A DNA stretch of 64,000 nt from UBA1127 sp034422455 (GCA_034422455.1 DAOUJQ010000006.1:50320-114319), one strand, 5' to 3'; numbered from the stretch's first letter, positions 48,486 through 58,697 are shown. Numbers and translations: made by a program. The notes: a model not told the origin generated them from the sequence alone.

Positions 48486-49787
48486 CTACCGGGCCTCGGC
48501 CCTGACCCGGACACGCGGCGGCCTCGCCACCAGCATGAGGGCCGCTGCGCCGAACGCCACGCTGCCCATGGTGACGAGGATCGAATCGTAGCTGCCCGTC
48601 CGGTCGAACATCCACCCGGCCAGGAAGGGGCTGACGCCCGTGCCCAGCGCCTGCACCGGCGCAAACATGCCGCGGATCGATCCCAGGTAGCGCCGACCGT
48701 AGTAATCGGCCCAGATGACGTTCTGAAACACCGGAGATGTGCCCGCGCCGAAGCCGTAGCACATTGCGAAGACGAAAAGCAGGAACATCGTGTCGGCGAG
48801 ACCGAGCACCACCACGCCGGTCGCGCCCACGCTGAAGAAGAAGGCGGCAAGGTGCCTGGACGAGACACGCTCGGACAGAAACCCCACCGATGGCTTGATG
48901 ATCAGGGAGCACACGGAGAGGGTGATGCTGACGATGCTGGCAACCGCCAGGTCGAACCCCTTGTCGGTGATGGCCGGCACCTGGTGGATGGTGAAGATGC
49001 CCATCGCCAGCCCCATGCACAGGAACGACGCCATCAGGATGTAGAAGCTGGGCGTGCGCGCCGCTTGCGAGAGGTTCCAGTCTTCGCGATAGCCGCCCGA
49101 GCCTCCCCCGGCCTGCCGGGCGGTCTCGACGATGGCGGCCCGGGCCTCGTCGGCGGTCAGCGCTCCGTCCGGGTGGAGGCCCATGTCCTCGGGCTGCCGC
49201 CGCATCGTCAGCGCCGCGATTGGAATGGTGAGCAGCCACGTCGCGACGCCGAGAATGACCCAGGATACTTGCCACCCGAACGTCGTCACCAGCACGGCGT
49301 TCAAAGGCACGAAGATGATGCTGCCCACCGGGATCCCCGTGGTGAAGATTCCCATGGCCCGGCCCCGCTTGCGAATGAACCACTTCGCGACGATGGACCC
49401 GGTGACCACGTTGCCCGCGAAGGCGATCTGCCCCAGGCTCCAGCCGAGCCCGAACAGCACGTAGAAATGCCAGATCTCCGTCGCCATGGAGAGCAGCATG
49501 ATGCTCCCGCCGGCGATGAAGCCCCCGCTGACGTAGAGCACCGGGGCGCCCAGCTTCCGGTCCACCAGCGGCCCCATGAGCGGGCCCAGCACGGCCATCA
49601 CCACGGCCCGCACGATGAAGACGCCGGCCATCGCCGCCCGCGACCACCCCAGGTCCCCTGTCATCGGCTCGACGAACACGCCGATGCCCACGCCGCCGAT
49701 GCCCATGCCCACGCCGGCCCCGAGGAACGACGTGAGGACGATCCACCAGCCGTGGAACAAGCGCGGTCTCGCAGCAACGGTCTCCAT
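48486..49787 (-). CDS. MFS transporter (monocarboxylate-like)
   Basis: 433 residues, 12 helices. RLFHGWWIVLTSFLGAGVGMGIGGVGIGVFVEPM at the start and KWFIRKRGRAMGIFTTGIPVGSIIFVPL in the middle match the MFS gene at 44353, so these are paralogues or close family members. Start ATG 49787; the longer frame upstream is not supported. Divergent from the cyclodeaminase-like gene. Confidence 0.87.
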   Translation of the reverse strand: METVAARPRLFHGWWIVLTSFLGAGVGMGIGGVGIGVFVEPMTGDLGWSRAAMAGVFIVRAVVMAVLGPLMGPLVDRKLGAPVLYVSGGFIAGGSIMLLSMATEIWHFYVLFGLGWSLGQIAFAGNVVTGSIVAKWFIRKRGRAMGIFTTGIPVGSIIFVPLNAVLVTTFGWQVSWVILGVATWLLTIPIAALTMRRQPEDMGLHPDGALTADEARAAIVETARQAGGGSGGYREDWNLSQAARTPSFYILMASFLCMGLAMGIFTIHQVPAITDKGFDLAVASIVSITLSVCSLIIKPSVGFLSERVSSRHLAAFFFSVGATGVVVLGLADTMFLLFVFAMCYGFGAGTSPVFQNVIWADYYGRRYLGSIRGMFAPVQALGTGVSPFLAGWMFDRTGSYDSILVTMGSVAFGAAALMLVARPPRVRVRAEAR

Positions 49788-49875
49788 AACGCTGCCGCAG
49801 TGTAACAGGCCCGGCGCCGGTTGGGCGCGCCGTCTCCTTGCCCTCCCCCAACAGCCTGCTATACTCCCCGTCACC

Positions 49876-50871
49876 ATGCCGGACGTACTGCTGCTCTCCG
49901 ACAACGACTTCTGGCCGCTGCGGGAAGACCCCACCTACGCGGACGGCCCCATCGACGCCGTCGAGCGCGCAATCCGTGCCCACGACGCCGGCGTCACCCG
50001 CTTTCAGGGCATCGTCGACCGCAACCCCGGCGAGTTCGAGGGACTGCGCGTCGCCATGGCCGCCGGCGAAGACACGCTTACCGGCCTGCGCCTCTTCGGC
50101 AACCCGCCGCACACCCGCGCCTTCATGCTCTTCGACGGCACGACGCGCTCCATGATGGCCCTCATGGACTACGGCGTGCTGAACTCGCTGCGCGTCGGCG
50201 CCATCGCGGGCGTGGCGGCCAAGTACCTCTCGCCGCCGGGCGCAAAGGTCGTGGGGCTGATCGGCTCCGGCTGGCAGGCCCCGCCGCAGGTGCAGTCCAT
50301 CACCCGCGCCGTGCCCGGACTTGAGCTCATCCGCGTGTACAGCCCCACCCGCGACAACCGCGAGACCTTTGCCGCGCGCATGACCGAGATCCACGGCGTG
50401 CAGATGGAGCCCGTCGACTCGATTGAGGCCGCCGTAGACGGCGCCGACATCGTCGACCTGTGCGCGCCCGGCCACTTCGACGTCCGGGAGCCGCTGCTCG
50501 AAATCCCGTGGGTCAAGCCCGGAGCGCTGGTCATCTCCATGGCGCCCCGGCAGCTCACGGAGGAGTTTGTGCTCGACTGCCGGGTGGCGACGGTGAACTG
50601 GAACAGCCTGGTGCATGAGCCCGCGCCGCGCCCGCCCTACGACGGCCTCATCGAGAAGGGCCTCTTCTCCCGCGACGACGTCACGGAGCTTGGCCCCATC
50701 ATGGACGGGAACGTAGACCCCCGACGCTCGCCCGACGACAAGGTCGTCTACGACCTCACCGGCGGCAACGTCCACGACCTCTTCATCGCCACCTGGGCGT
50801 ACGAGTGGGCCGTATCGCAGGGCCTCGGGACCACCTTCACCCTCACCGGCCACCAGCTCCCCCGCTGGTAA
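49876..50871 (+). CDS. Ornithine cyclodeaminase / mu-crystallin family protein
   Basis: A 331-residue NAD(P)-binding enzyme. The Rossmann motif AKVVGLIGSGWQAPPQVQSI, VYSPTRDNRETFAARM and DIVDLCAPGHFD follow family order. The family includes ornithine cyclodeaminase, ketimine reductases and alanine dehydrogenases; the substrate cannot be told here. TATACT (49860-49865) ends 10 bp before ATG 49876, so the transcript may be nearly leaderless. Confidence 0.86.
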   Translation: MPDVLLLSDNDFWPLREDPTYADGPIDAVERAIRAHDAGVTRFQGIVDRNPGEFEGLRVAMAAGEDTLTGLRLFGNPPHTRAFMLFDGTTRSMMALMDYGVLNSLRVGAIAGVAAKYLSPPGAKVVGLIGSGWQAPPQVQSITRAVPGLELIRVYSPTRDNRETFAARMTEIHGVQMEPVDSIEAAVDGADIVDLCAPGHFDVREPLLEIPWVKPGALVISMAPRQLTEEFVLDCRVATVNWNSLVHEPAPRPPYDGLIEKGLFSRDDVTELGPIMDGNVDPRRSPDDKVVYDLTGGNVHDLFIATWAYEWAVSQGLGTTFTLTGHQLPRW

Positions 50872-50879
50872 ACCGCCAC

Positions 50880-50910
50880 GTCGTTCCTGCGAAGGCAGGA
50901 ACCCCTGCTG
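50880..50910. repeat. Intergenic palindromic repeat
   Basis: GTTCCTGCGAAGGCAGGAACCCC: GTTCCTGC and GCAGGAAC pair around a short loop. The same unit with small changes occurs at about 59670, 58721, 61165, 61873 and 63566. The rest of 50872-51124 shows nothing recognisable. Confidence 0.75.
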
Positions 50911-51124
50911 GCCACTGCCCTCGGCACACCTCATCCCCCGCCGATTTCCACCAATTTCGCCCTATCTGGCCCATAGTCAAAGGCCGCTTCTGTCCTCTCG
51001 CCTGTCGGGAACCGTCGTCTCTTGGCAGGCGTATAAGTTTGTGACGCGGTTGCATGCACCGCTCTGGTCAAGGGGACGGAGTCGCGACCGTCCCCCGCCA
51101 GCACGCTGAGAGAGGTGGAGATCG

Positions 51125-52948
51125 ATGAGAAAGGCAATCGCCAAAAACGTGAGATTCCTCGCGCTTACCGCCTGCGCGACGGCGCTGTTCATCGGCGCAG
51201 TGGCCTGCGGTGGTGAGGATAGCAACGGCTACAGCTCAGGTTCAACAACAAGCACATACACGTCCGAACCCGCTACGGTTCCCAGTTACAGCGACCGCCA
51301 GCAGCCCGCGCCGGCAAGTGCGGCGCCAACCGCGGCGCCCAGCGCCGGCCAGTCCTACGTTGTCCCGTCCGCGCCTGCCAACCCTGCCGACAGCAGCTAC
51401 TCCGGCAGCGCAGCCATGACCGCCCCGGCTGCCGAAGCATACTCCGCTGCGGCCGCCGCTCCTTCCGCTTCGAGCGGGTCCCTGCGCGAGCCCTACGTGT
51501 CGCCGCCGTACGCCACCACTTTCCAGGACTACCGGCAGTCCGGCTTTGAGGCGACGGTGGAGGACAGCGTGTCGACCTTCAGCCTGGACACGGACCGCAC
51601 GTCCTTCCAGTTGGCCCTCAACTGGGCCCGCGCCGGACACCGCATCGACCCGGACTCCGTCCGCGCGGAGGAGTGGATCAACGCCTTCCACTACGGCTAC
51701 GAGCTCCCGGACCACGACGACAGCTTCGCCATCTCCACGGAGGTCCTTCCGCACCCCTTGGACGGCGGGATGCACCTCGTGCGCGTCGGCTTCCAGGCGC
51801 CCGAGTTCCGTGACAATGCGCCCCTGAACGTGACGCTTGTGCTGGACGCCTCCGGCTCCATGGCGAACGGCAACCGGGTCGACATCGCCCGGACAGCGGC
51901 CGAGACCATCCGCCGCAGCCTGCGCCACGACGACCGGCTCGCTGTCGTGCACTTCAGCAACGATGTCATTCGCAACCTGACCGTGCATCACACGGACCCC
52001 GACGACAGGGAGGTGCGCCGGTCCATCGACAACCTCAGGCCGACGGGTTCCACCAACGTGCAGGCCGGCCTGGACCTGGGCGTGCGGCTCGCCGACCGCG
52101 CGCGCCGTGACCGGCCCAATGCCCACAACTACGTCATCCTGATGTCCGACGGCGTCGCCAACGTGGACGCCACGGACCCCTTCGCCATCCTGGAGAGCGC
52201 GTACGACCGCGACGCCTCCAACCCCCTGCGCCTGATCACCATCGGCGTCGGCATCGAGAACTACAACGACACGCTGCTGGAGCAGCTTGCCCAGCACGGC
52301 AACGGTTGGTACCGCTACCTGAGCGACACCGCCCAGGCGCGCGCCACCTTCAGCCGGGACAGCTGGCTTCCCCTCTCAATCCCCTTCGCCGACCAGACCC
52401 GCGCCCAGGTGCGCTGGGACCCCGCCGTCGTCGAGTCCTGGCGGCTGGTCGGCTACGAGAACCGCATCACGTCCGACGAGTCCTTCACGCAGGACCGCAA
52501 GGAGTTCGCGGAGATCCCCATGGGCGCCGCCACGACCGTCTTCTACGAGGTGCAGCTCCGGCCCTCCGCGCGGATCAACCCCACGGTGCGGCAGCACCTG
52601 GGCGAGGTGCACCTGCGCTGGGTCACTCCGGTCGAGGGCCGGAGCAACCAGCAGTCGAAGACGCTGTCGGCCGCTGCGGGCCAGATCAACGACTCGCGGA
52701 ACGCCGCGCTCCTCGACTTTGGCGCTCTCGTCGCCCTCGCTGCGGACCGCTACGCCAGCCTGCCCCGCCTCGACGGCCGCAACGCCGGCTTCGTCCAGCG
52801 CGAGATCCAGGCCATCTACGAGCGGCTCCTGCCCTTGGGCAACCCGCTTGGCGACCTGAACTCCTACCAGGACTTCGCCTTCCTCCTGGAGCACATCACC
52901 AACGGCCTTCCGGGCGACCCGGAGCAGGGTTCCGGTTACAGCAGATAG
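51125..52948 (+). CDS. VWA-domain lipoprotein (YfbK-like)
   Basis: 607-residue exported lipoprotein. The signal peptide ends ALFIGAVACGG (lipobox before Cys29). A Ser/Thr/Ala/Pro-rich linker (about 30-115) is followed by a conserved pre-domain (VSTFSLDTDRTSFQLALNWA) and a von Willebrand A domain with the MIDAS motif DASGSM (VLDASGSMANGNRVD). A C-terminal DUF3520-like region follows (LRPSARINPTVRQHLGEVHLRW). AGAGAGGTGGAGA precedes the ATG. It likely binds metal and a protein partner at the cell surface. Confidence 0.9.
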   Translation: MRKAIAKNVRFLALTACATALFIGAVACGGEDSNGYSSGSTTSTYTSEPATVPSYSDRQQPAPASAAPTAAPSAGQSYVVPSAPANPADSSYSGSAAMTAPAAEAYSAAAAAPSASSGSLREPYVSPPYATTFQDYRQSGFEATVEDSVSTFSLDTDRTSFQLALNWARAGHRIDPDSVRAEEWINAFHYGYELPDHDDSFAISTEVLPHPLDGGMHLVRVGFQAPEFRDNAPLNVTLVLDASGSMANGNRVDIARTAAETIRRSLRHDDRLAVVHFSNDVIRNLTVHHTDPDDREVRRSIDNLRPTGSTNVQAGLDLGVRLADRARRDRPNAHNYVILMSDGVANVDATDPFAILESAYDRDASNPLRLITIGVGIENYNDTLLEQLAQHGNGWYRYLSDTAQARATFSRDSWLPLSIPFADQTRAQVRWDPAVVESWRLVGYENRITSDESFTQDRKEFAEIPMGAATTVFYEVQLRPSARINPTVRQHLGEVHLRWVTPVEGRSNQQSKTLSAAAGQINDSRNAALLDFGALVALAADRYASLPRLDGRNAGFVQREIQAIYERLLPLGNPLGDLNSYQDFAFLLEHITNGLPGDPEQGSGYSR

Positions 52949-53069
52949 GAGTGTGAACGGCGCGTGGGCCCCGTCAACGGTGATAGCAGGTCAGTATTCG
53001 CATAGGAGATATATCCACCTCGCAAACCGTTGATTGTGGGAATGGAACACCCATAGATAGAATGGAGCT

Positions 53070-54698
53070 ATGGGAGACCATTCCGGGGCCCACGCGCCGT
53101 TCCTGCCGATGCTCCATGACGCCATGGAGCATCCCGGCATGATGTCCGAAGAGACCCTGAACGAGCTCGCCGGGGCTCTCCGAATCGCCCCCGCCTACGT
53201 CCACCAGGCCGCCTCCTTCTACCACTACTCCAACCTCGGCAAGGACCACCTGCTGCGTGAGGGCACGTGCGGCGGCCCGACGTGCTGCCTCCCCGGCGTC
53301 GGCGAGGGCCGCGGCATCCCCGGCGAGGGCATCGCCTGCCCCGGCCTCTGCGACCAGGCCCCCGCCACGCTCGCGAACGGGGTGTTCCGCGGCACCGCCG
53401 CCGACCCCTTCCTGCCGCCCCCTCCCGCCGCCGGCGTCGACGGCGTGGAAGAGGTCCTCTTCCGCGACATCCGGACGCCCGGCCTGCGCACGCTGGACGT
53501 CTACCGCGCCCACGACGGCTACGCGCAGCTGCGGCGCGTCGTGGAGGCTGACGACGCCGAGGAGGTCATCGCGACCCTGCGGGCCAGCGGCCTCCTGGGC
53601 CGCGGCGGCGCCGGCTTTCCCCTGGCGGCCAAGTGGCAGGCCGTCCGTGAGACCCCCGGCGAGGTGAAGTACGTCGTCTGCAACGCCGACGAGGGCGAGC
53701 CGGGCACCTTCAAGGACCGCCCGCTCCTGCACCTCAACCCGCACCTGCTCATCGAGTCCATGGCAATCGCCGCCCACGTCGTCGGCGCGACGGCCGGCGT
53801 CATCTACCTGCGCTACGAGTACCCGGAGGCCTGCGACGTCCTCAACGAGGCCATTGCGGAGGCGGAGGCCGCGGGCGTCCTCGGCGGCTTCGATCTGCAG
53901 GTCGCGCGCGGCCTCGGCTCCTACGTCTGCGGCGAGGAGACGTCGCTGCTGAACTCGCTGGAAGGGCTTGTCCCCTGGCCCCGCGAGCGCCCGCCCTTTC
54001 CGACGCAGAAGGGGCTATGGGGCCGCCCGACCGTCATCAACAACGTGGAGACCTTCTGCGCCGTGCCCGTCATCCTCGAGCGCGGCGCCGACTGGTACCG
54101 GTCGCTCGGCCGTGGCGAGGGCGCGGGCACCAAGCTCTACTCCGTCAGCGGCCGCGTCGCCCACCCCGGCCCCTACGAGCTCCCCCTGGGCGCAACGGCC
54201 CGCGAGCTCATCGAGGGCGCGGGCGGCGGCCCGCTGCCCGGCCGCACGATCAAGGGCTACACCCTCGGCGGCATCTCCGGCGGCCTGCTCGCCGCCGAGC
54301 ACCTCGACATGCCCCTCGACTACGCCGCGCCGCGCCAGCACGGTTTCGCCATCGGCTCCGGCGGCGTGGTCGTCTTCGACGACGCCTGCTGCGTCGTCGA
54401 TCTCGTCCGCACCTGCATGCTCTTCTACGAGGCGGAGAGCTGCGGCAAGTGCTTCCCCTGCCGCGTCGGCACCGTCCGCCTGCGCGAGCGGCTGGACGCG
54501 CTGACGGGCCGCGCGGAGCCGAACGCCAGGGTGATGGACGAGTTTGACGAGATCGGCGCCGCCATGTCGGCCAACTCCGCCTGCGGGTTGGGGCAGGCGG
54601 CTCCCCTTGTCTTGCACGGTCTGGTACGATTCTTCGGCGAGGAGTTGGAAGACCACCGTCGCGGTGTGTGCCCGGCGGGGGTCTGCCACTTCCTTTAA
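53070..54698 (+). CDS. Formate dehydrogenase diaphorase subunit, NuoE/NuoF-like fusion
   Basis: NADH-side subunit that passes electrons from formate dehydrogenase to NAD. Residues 1-120 are a short NuoE/thioredoxin-like 2Fe-2S domain with cysteines in GTCGGPTCC and ACPGLCDQAP. The NuoF part has GRGGAGFPLAAKW (NADH/FMN), NADEGEPGTFKDR, GSYVCGEETSLLNSLEG and the 4Fe-4S site ESCGKCFPCRVGT with a later CGLGQ. Length is 542 residues. It lies directly upstream of the selenocysteine catalytic subunit, not in the nuo operon. Confidence 0.92.
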   Translation: MGDHSGAHAPFLPMLHDAMEHPGMMSEETLNELAGALRIAPAYVHQAASFYHYSNLGKDHLLREGTCGGPTCCLPGVGEGRGIPGEGIACPGLCDQAPATLANGVFRGTAADPFLPPPPAAGVDGVEEVLFRDIRTPGLRTLDVYRAHDGYAQLRRVVEADDAEEVIATLRASGLLGRGGAGFPLAAKWQAVRETPGEVKYVVCNADEGEPGTFKDRPLLHLNPHLLIESMAIAAHVVGATAGVIYLRYEYPEACDVLNEAIAEAEAAGVLGGFDLQVARGLGSYVCGEETSLLNSLEGLVPWPRERPPFPTQKGLWGRPTVINNVETFCAVPVILERGADWYRSLGRGEGAGTKLYSVSGRVAHPGPYELPLGATARELIEGAGGGPLPGRTIKGYTLGGISGGLLAAEHLDMPLDYAAPRQHGFAIGSGGVVVFDDACCVVDLVRTCMLFYEAESCGKCFPCRVGTVRLRERLDALTGRAEPNARVMDEFDEIGAAMSANSACGLGQAAPLVLHGLVRFFGEELEDHRRGVCPAGVCHFL

Positions 54699-54725
54699 GA
54701 TTGGGGTAACGGTCAGCCCAATCCG

Positions 54726-54760
54726 TTCGCCCTGAGCCTGTCCTGAGCATCGTCGAAGGG
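54726..54760. repeat. Palindromic repeat between fdh genes
   Basis: TTCGCCCTGAGCCTGTCCTGAGCATCGTCGAAGG, a partly doubled version of the TTCGCCCTGAGC-x-TGTCGAAGGG unit seen throughout the intergenic regions. It sits in the 112-bp gap between the two formate dehydrogenase genes and could form an mRNA hairpin that modulates the ratio of the two subunits. Confidence 0.75.
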
Positions 54761-54810
54761 GGAAATCGAAGGGTCGTAAGAACGGATTGGGCGGCTCGGA
54801 GGAACGGGCA

Positions 54811-57528
54811 ATGAGCGTCACGGCAACCATTGACGGACAAAAGGTTGACATCAGGGATGGCGAGTCCATCCTGGAGGCCGCCCGCCGCTGCGGCGCAGAA
54901 GTGCCGACGCTCTGCTACGACTCCCGCGTGGACCCGTCGGCAAGCTGCCGCATGTGCGTGGTGAAGGTGGAGGGACGGCGGCTCCCCGTCGCCTCCTGCG
55001 CTCACGCCCTCCAGCCCGACATGGCTGTCGTCACCACCGACGACGAGCTGGAGGAAAACCGCCGCACCATCCTGAAGCTCGTGCTCTCGGAGAACCCCAC
55101 GGAGGAGTGCCGCTCCTGCATCGAGCGCGGCCCTTGCGAGCTCCACTCGCTCGCGGACGACTACGGCGTCGCGACGGACTACTACGACGGCGCCATCAGC
55201 GGCCGGGTACCGGACGACGCCAACCCCTTCATCGCCCGCGACTACTCCCAGTGCATCCTCTGCTACCGCTGCACCCGCGTCTGCAACGAGCTGGAGCAGG
55301 CCCACGCCATCATCCCGGAGGGCCGCGGCTTCGAGACGAACATCGTGGCGCCCTTCCACGAGAGCTTGCTGGGCAGCAACTGCACCTTCTGTGGCCAGTG
55401 CATCCAAACCTGCCCCACCGGCGCACTCATGGACAAGAAGATGCTCGGCAAGGCGAAGGCCGAGGACGTGACCAAGGTCCGCTCCATCTGCCCCTTCTGC
55501 GGCACCGGCTGCGGCATTGAGCTCAATGTCGCCCACGGAGAGTTCATCGGTGTGACGCCCGATTGGGACGCGCCCGCCAGCGCCGGCTCCCTCTGCGTCA
55601 AGGGCCAGTTCGGCATCGACTTCATCAACAGCCCCGAGCGCCTCAAGACGCCCCTCGTCCGCCGCGACGGCGTCCTGCAGCCCGCGACGTGGGACGAGGC
55701 CCTCGGCATCCTCGTCGACAAGTTCAAGACCGTGAAGGCCGAGTCCGGCCCCGGCGCCTTCGCCCTCTGGAGTTCGGCCCGCGCGCCCTCGGAGGGCAAC
55801 TTCCTCATGCAGAAGCTGGCGCGCGCCGTCATCGGCACCAACAACATCGATAACTGCTCGCGCACCTGACACGCCCCCACGATCGCCGGTATGGCGGTCA
55901 TGGTCGGGCGGGGCGCGATGACCAACTCCATCGCCGAGTTGGAGAACGCCAAGCTCATCCTCGCGACGGGCACCAACACCACGGAGACGCACCCGGTGCT
56001 GGCGCTGCGCGTCAAGCGCGCCGTCGCCCGGGGCGCCAAGCTTATCGTCGCCGACCCCCGCCGCATCGAGCTCACCGGGATGGCCGACCGCTGGCTCCGC
56101 CTGCGCATCGGCACGGACATCCCCCTCTACAACGCCATGGCCCACGTCATCATCAAGGAAGGGCTGTACAACAAGGAGTACGTGGAGCGGCGCACCGAGG
56201 GCATCGAGGAGCTGGCGGACTTCGTCAAGGGCTTCACCCCGCAGGTCGCCGAGAAGCTCTCCGGCGTCCCGGCCGAGGACATCATCGCCACCGCCCGCGA
56301 GTACGCCACCGCGGGCAACGCCGCCATCATCTACACCCTCGGCATCACGGAGCACTCCTGCGGCGTCCACAACGTGCAGTCGCTGGCGAACCTCGGCCTC
56401 CTCTGCGGCTACTTCGGCATGGAGAGCGCCGGCGTGAACCCCCTGCGGGGCCAGAACAACGTGCAGGGCGCCGGCGACGCGGGGTGCACCCCCAACTACC
56501 TCCCCGGCTACCAGCGCATCAGCAACCGCGAGGCCCGCGAGGCGTGGGAGCGCGAGTGGGGCGTCCCCATAGACCCCAACCCCGGCAAGACCAAGATCAC
56601 CATCCTCGACGAGATCCTCGAGGACAAGGTCCGCTGCGTCTACATCATGGGCGAGAACACCGCCGTGTCCGACGCCAACGTGCTCAAGACCCGCGCGGCC
56701 CTGGACAGGGTCGAGTTCCTCGTCGTGCAGGACATGTTCCTGACCGACACCGCCAAGATGGCCGATGTCGTGCTCCCCGCCGCCTCCTTCGCTGAGGTGG
56801 ACGGCACCTTCTCCAACACCGAGCGCCGCGTGCAGCTCCTCAACAAGGCCGTCGAGCCCCCCGGCGAGGCCCGCGCCGACTGGGAGATCTTCCTCGACAT
56901 CATCAACCGCATGGGCTACCCGCTCCACTACAACCACGCCAGCGAGGTGTGGGACGAGCAGGCGCGGAACTCGCCCATCCTGGCCGGCATCAACTACGAC
57001 CGCATCCGCCTGCAGGGCATCCAGTGGCCGTGCCCCACGACCGACCACCCCGGCACGCCCTACCTGCACAAGGAGGAGTTCTTCTCTGAGAAGGGCTACT
57101 TCCAACCCGTGCCCCACGTCGACCTCGCCGAGCCGCCGGATGAGGAGTACCCCCTCATCCTCACCACGGGCCGCCGGCGCCCGACGTACCACACCGGCAC
57201 GCAGACCGGCCGCTCCGAGGGCTTCGAGCTGCTGGTCGCCCGCGAGGGCCTGGAGGTCCACCCGGACGACGCCGACGCCCTCGGCATCCGGGACGGCGAC
57301 ATGGTGGAGGTCTCCTCGCGGCGGGGCAGCGTGCGGCTGAACGCCATCATCACCGACAAGTCACCGGAGGGCGTCGTCTTCATGACCTTCCACTTCCCCG
57401 ACGGCGTGCTCACCAACGTCCTCACCACGGACGCCCACGACCCGGTCACCGAGACCGCCGAGTTCAAGGCCTGCGCCGTAAAGGTCGCCAAGGTCACGGA
57501 CCCCGCGGAAATCCCGGCGAGCGGGTAG
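54811..57528 (+). CDS. fdhA: Selenocysteine formate dehydrogenase catalytic subunit, in-frame TGA read as Sec353
   Basis: Oxidises formate to CO2, or reduces CO2, at a Mo/W-bis-PGD centre. 905 residues when TGA 55867-55869 is read as selenocysteine (U353). NuoG-like N-terminus: 2Fe-2S cysteines C35, C46, C49, C63, then the CRSCIERGPCELH cluster, CILCYRCTRVC and CTFCGQCIQTC; next the molybdopterin part with CPFCGTGCGIELN. Around the TGA it reads NIDNCSRT-U-HAPTIAG, matching the E. coli FdhF active site NCARV-U-HGPSVAG. The frame continues to ASG at 57528 with a dinucleotide-binding C-terminal domain (TTGRRRPTYHTGTQTGR). CGGAGGA precedes ATG 54811. With the diaphorase gene upstream it forms an NAD-dependent enzyme. 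Confidence 0.95.
55867..55912 (+). promoter_or_regulatory. SECIS element
   Basis: Starts at the TGA. After an 11-nt gap, GATCGCC (55881-55887) pairs with GGCGGTC (55893-55899) around the loop GGTAT (55888-55892). CGCCCC below it can pair with GGGGCG near 55909-55914. The 11-nt spacing from TGA to upper stem and the GGU in the loop match the E. coli fdhF SECIS, so SelB should bind here. Confidence 0.85.
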
Positions 57529-57935
57529 CCCCTTACTTGGTCCGTCATTCCCGCTTTTGCGGGAATCCAGAGGGGCGGGGCGGCATGGGGCCGTTCGCCC
57601 TGAGCTTGTCGAAGGGTCCCGCGCAGGCAGGAACCCAGAGGGGCAGGGCGGCGTGGAGCCCCCCTGCCACCACCCCCTCGCGCGAACGCCGTCCCCCCTG
57701 CTACCCTCGCCCCATGCACCGCCACGACAACAGCACAACCGCCCCGCGCATGGCCCCTGGACATGTCCTGAGCCTGTCGAAGGCCGGGATTCGTTTCCCC
57801 CTCGGTGAATATTCGTGTTGTATCTGCAACGTGCCAACTCCCCTACAAAGCGAATAGCAAGACGAATCCCCGTGCCCGCGCCCCCAAAAAGCGCTACCCT
57901 TACCCCCAACACTCACCCCCGCAGAAAGGACCCCC
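57529..57935 (+). repeat. Dispersed repeat copy and palindromic repeats (407-bp gene-free gap)
   Basis: No gene. Two palindromic units come first: CATTCCCGCTTTTGCGGGAATCCAGAGGGG near 57546 and TTCGCCCTGAGCTTGTCGAAGGG at 57594-57616. Then a plus-oriented copy of the dispersed hairpin repeat: block A 57661-57750, a short CTGAGCCTGTCGAAGG unit, and block B from about 57789, with left arm TATTCGTGTTGTATCTG (57810-57826) and a degenerate right arm. Confidence 0.8.
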
Positions 57936-58697
57936 ATGCCCTCCCAAGCGGAAATCCGCCGCCTCAAGCGACAGGTCGCCGAGAGCTCCCACATCCTCGA
58001 CCACCAGGGCCTCGTCGACTTCCATGGCCACGTCAGCGCCCGCATCCCCGGCACCGGCCGCATGCTTATCAAGCCCGTCCTGAAGGCCCACAACCAGGTC
58101 ACGGCCCGCGACATCGTCGAGGTCGACCTGGAAGCCTACGCCGCCGGCACGGGCAGCCAGTGGAACCCCAGCCTGCAGCGCGGCCGCGTCATCGACGCGC
58201 CGGTCCCGCCCCGCGAGACCATGCTCCACGTCGCCATCATGCTCGCGCGGCCCGACGTCGGCTCCGTCGTCCACACCCACCAGCTCATTGCGACGTCCAT
58301 TGGCGCGGGCAACGTGCCCATCAAGCCCCTCTACAACCAGGCCCTCCCATTTGCGCCGGAGACGCCCATCTTCCCGGAGCCGAAGCTGATCACGACGTGG
58401 GAGGACGGAAAGGCCGTCGCCGGCTGCCTCGGCGACCGCACCGCCGCGCTGCTGCGCGGCCACGGCGTCGTGGTCGTCGGCTCGACCGTCGATCACTCCG
58501 TCAGCAACACGATCTACCTGGAGCGCGCTGCCATCATGCAGGTCGTCGCCAGCATCGTCGGCACGCCGGTGCCCCTGACGCCCGAGTACGTCGCGGAGTT
58601 TGGCCCCGACTGGGAGCGCCGCGCCTCCCACGCCTACGAGTACTTCCGGTCGCTGGTGCCTTCATTGCAGGCCAGTGGCCGCCGCAAGCCGTCGTAA
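57936..58697 (+). CDS. Class II aldolase/adducin family protein
   Basis: 253 residues. Zinc-dependent aldolase fold: LVDFHGHVSARIPG at the N-terminus, SVVHTHQLIATSIG carrying two metal-binding histidines, and ALLRGHGVVVVGSTVDHSV carrying the third. The family includes fuculose-phosphate aldolase, ribulose-phosphate epimerase and decarboxylases; the substrate is not determinable. It stands between two repeat clusters, apparently as a single gene. Confidence 0.87.
   Translation: MPSQAEIRRLKRQVAESSHILDHQGLVDFHGHVSARIPGTGRMLIKPVLKAHNQVTARDIVEVDLEAYAAGTGSQWNPSLQRGRVIDAPVPPRETMLHVAIMLARPDVGSVVHTHQLIATSIGAGNVPIKPLYNQALPFAPETPIFPEPKLITTWEDGKAVAGCLGDRTAALLRGHGVVVVGSTVDHSVSNTIYLERAAIMQVVASIVGTPVPLTPEYVAEFGPDWERRASHAYEYFRSLVPSLQASGRRKPS

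Noticed and set aside
55867..55869. FdhA as a pseudogene with a nonsense mutation
   Set aside because: The TGA is at the exact Sec position of the family, the frame continues with full conservation, and a SECIS hairpin follows at the right distance.
54250..57261. 1003-codon antisense frame over the formate dehydrogenase genes
   Set aside because: A shadow frame created by GC-rich codon use. Sense-strand cofactor motifs and Sec context are conclusive.
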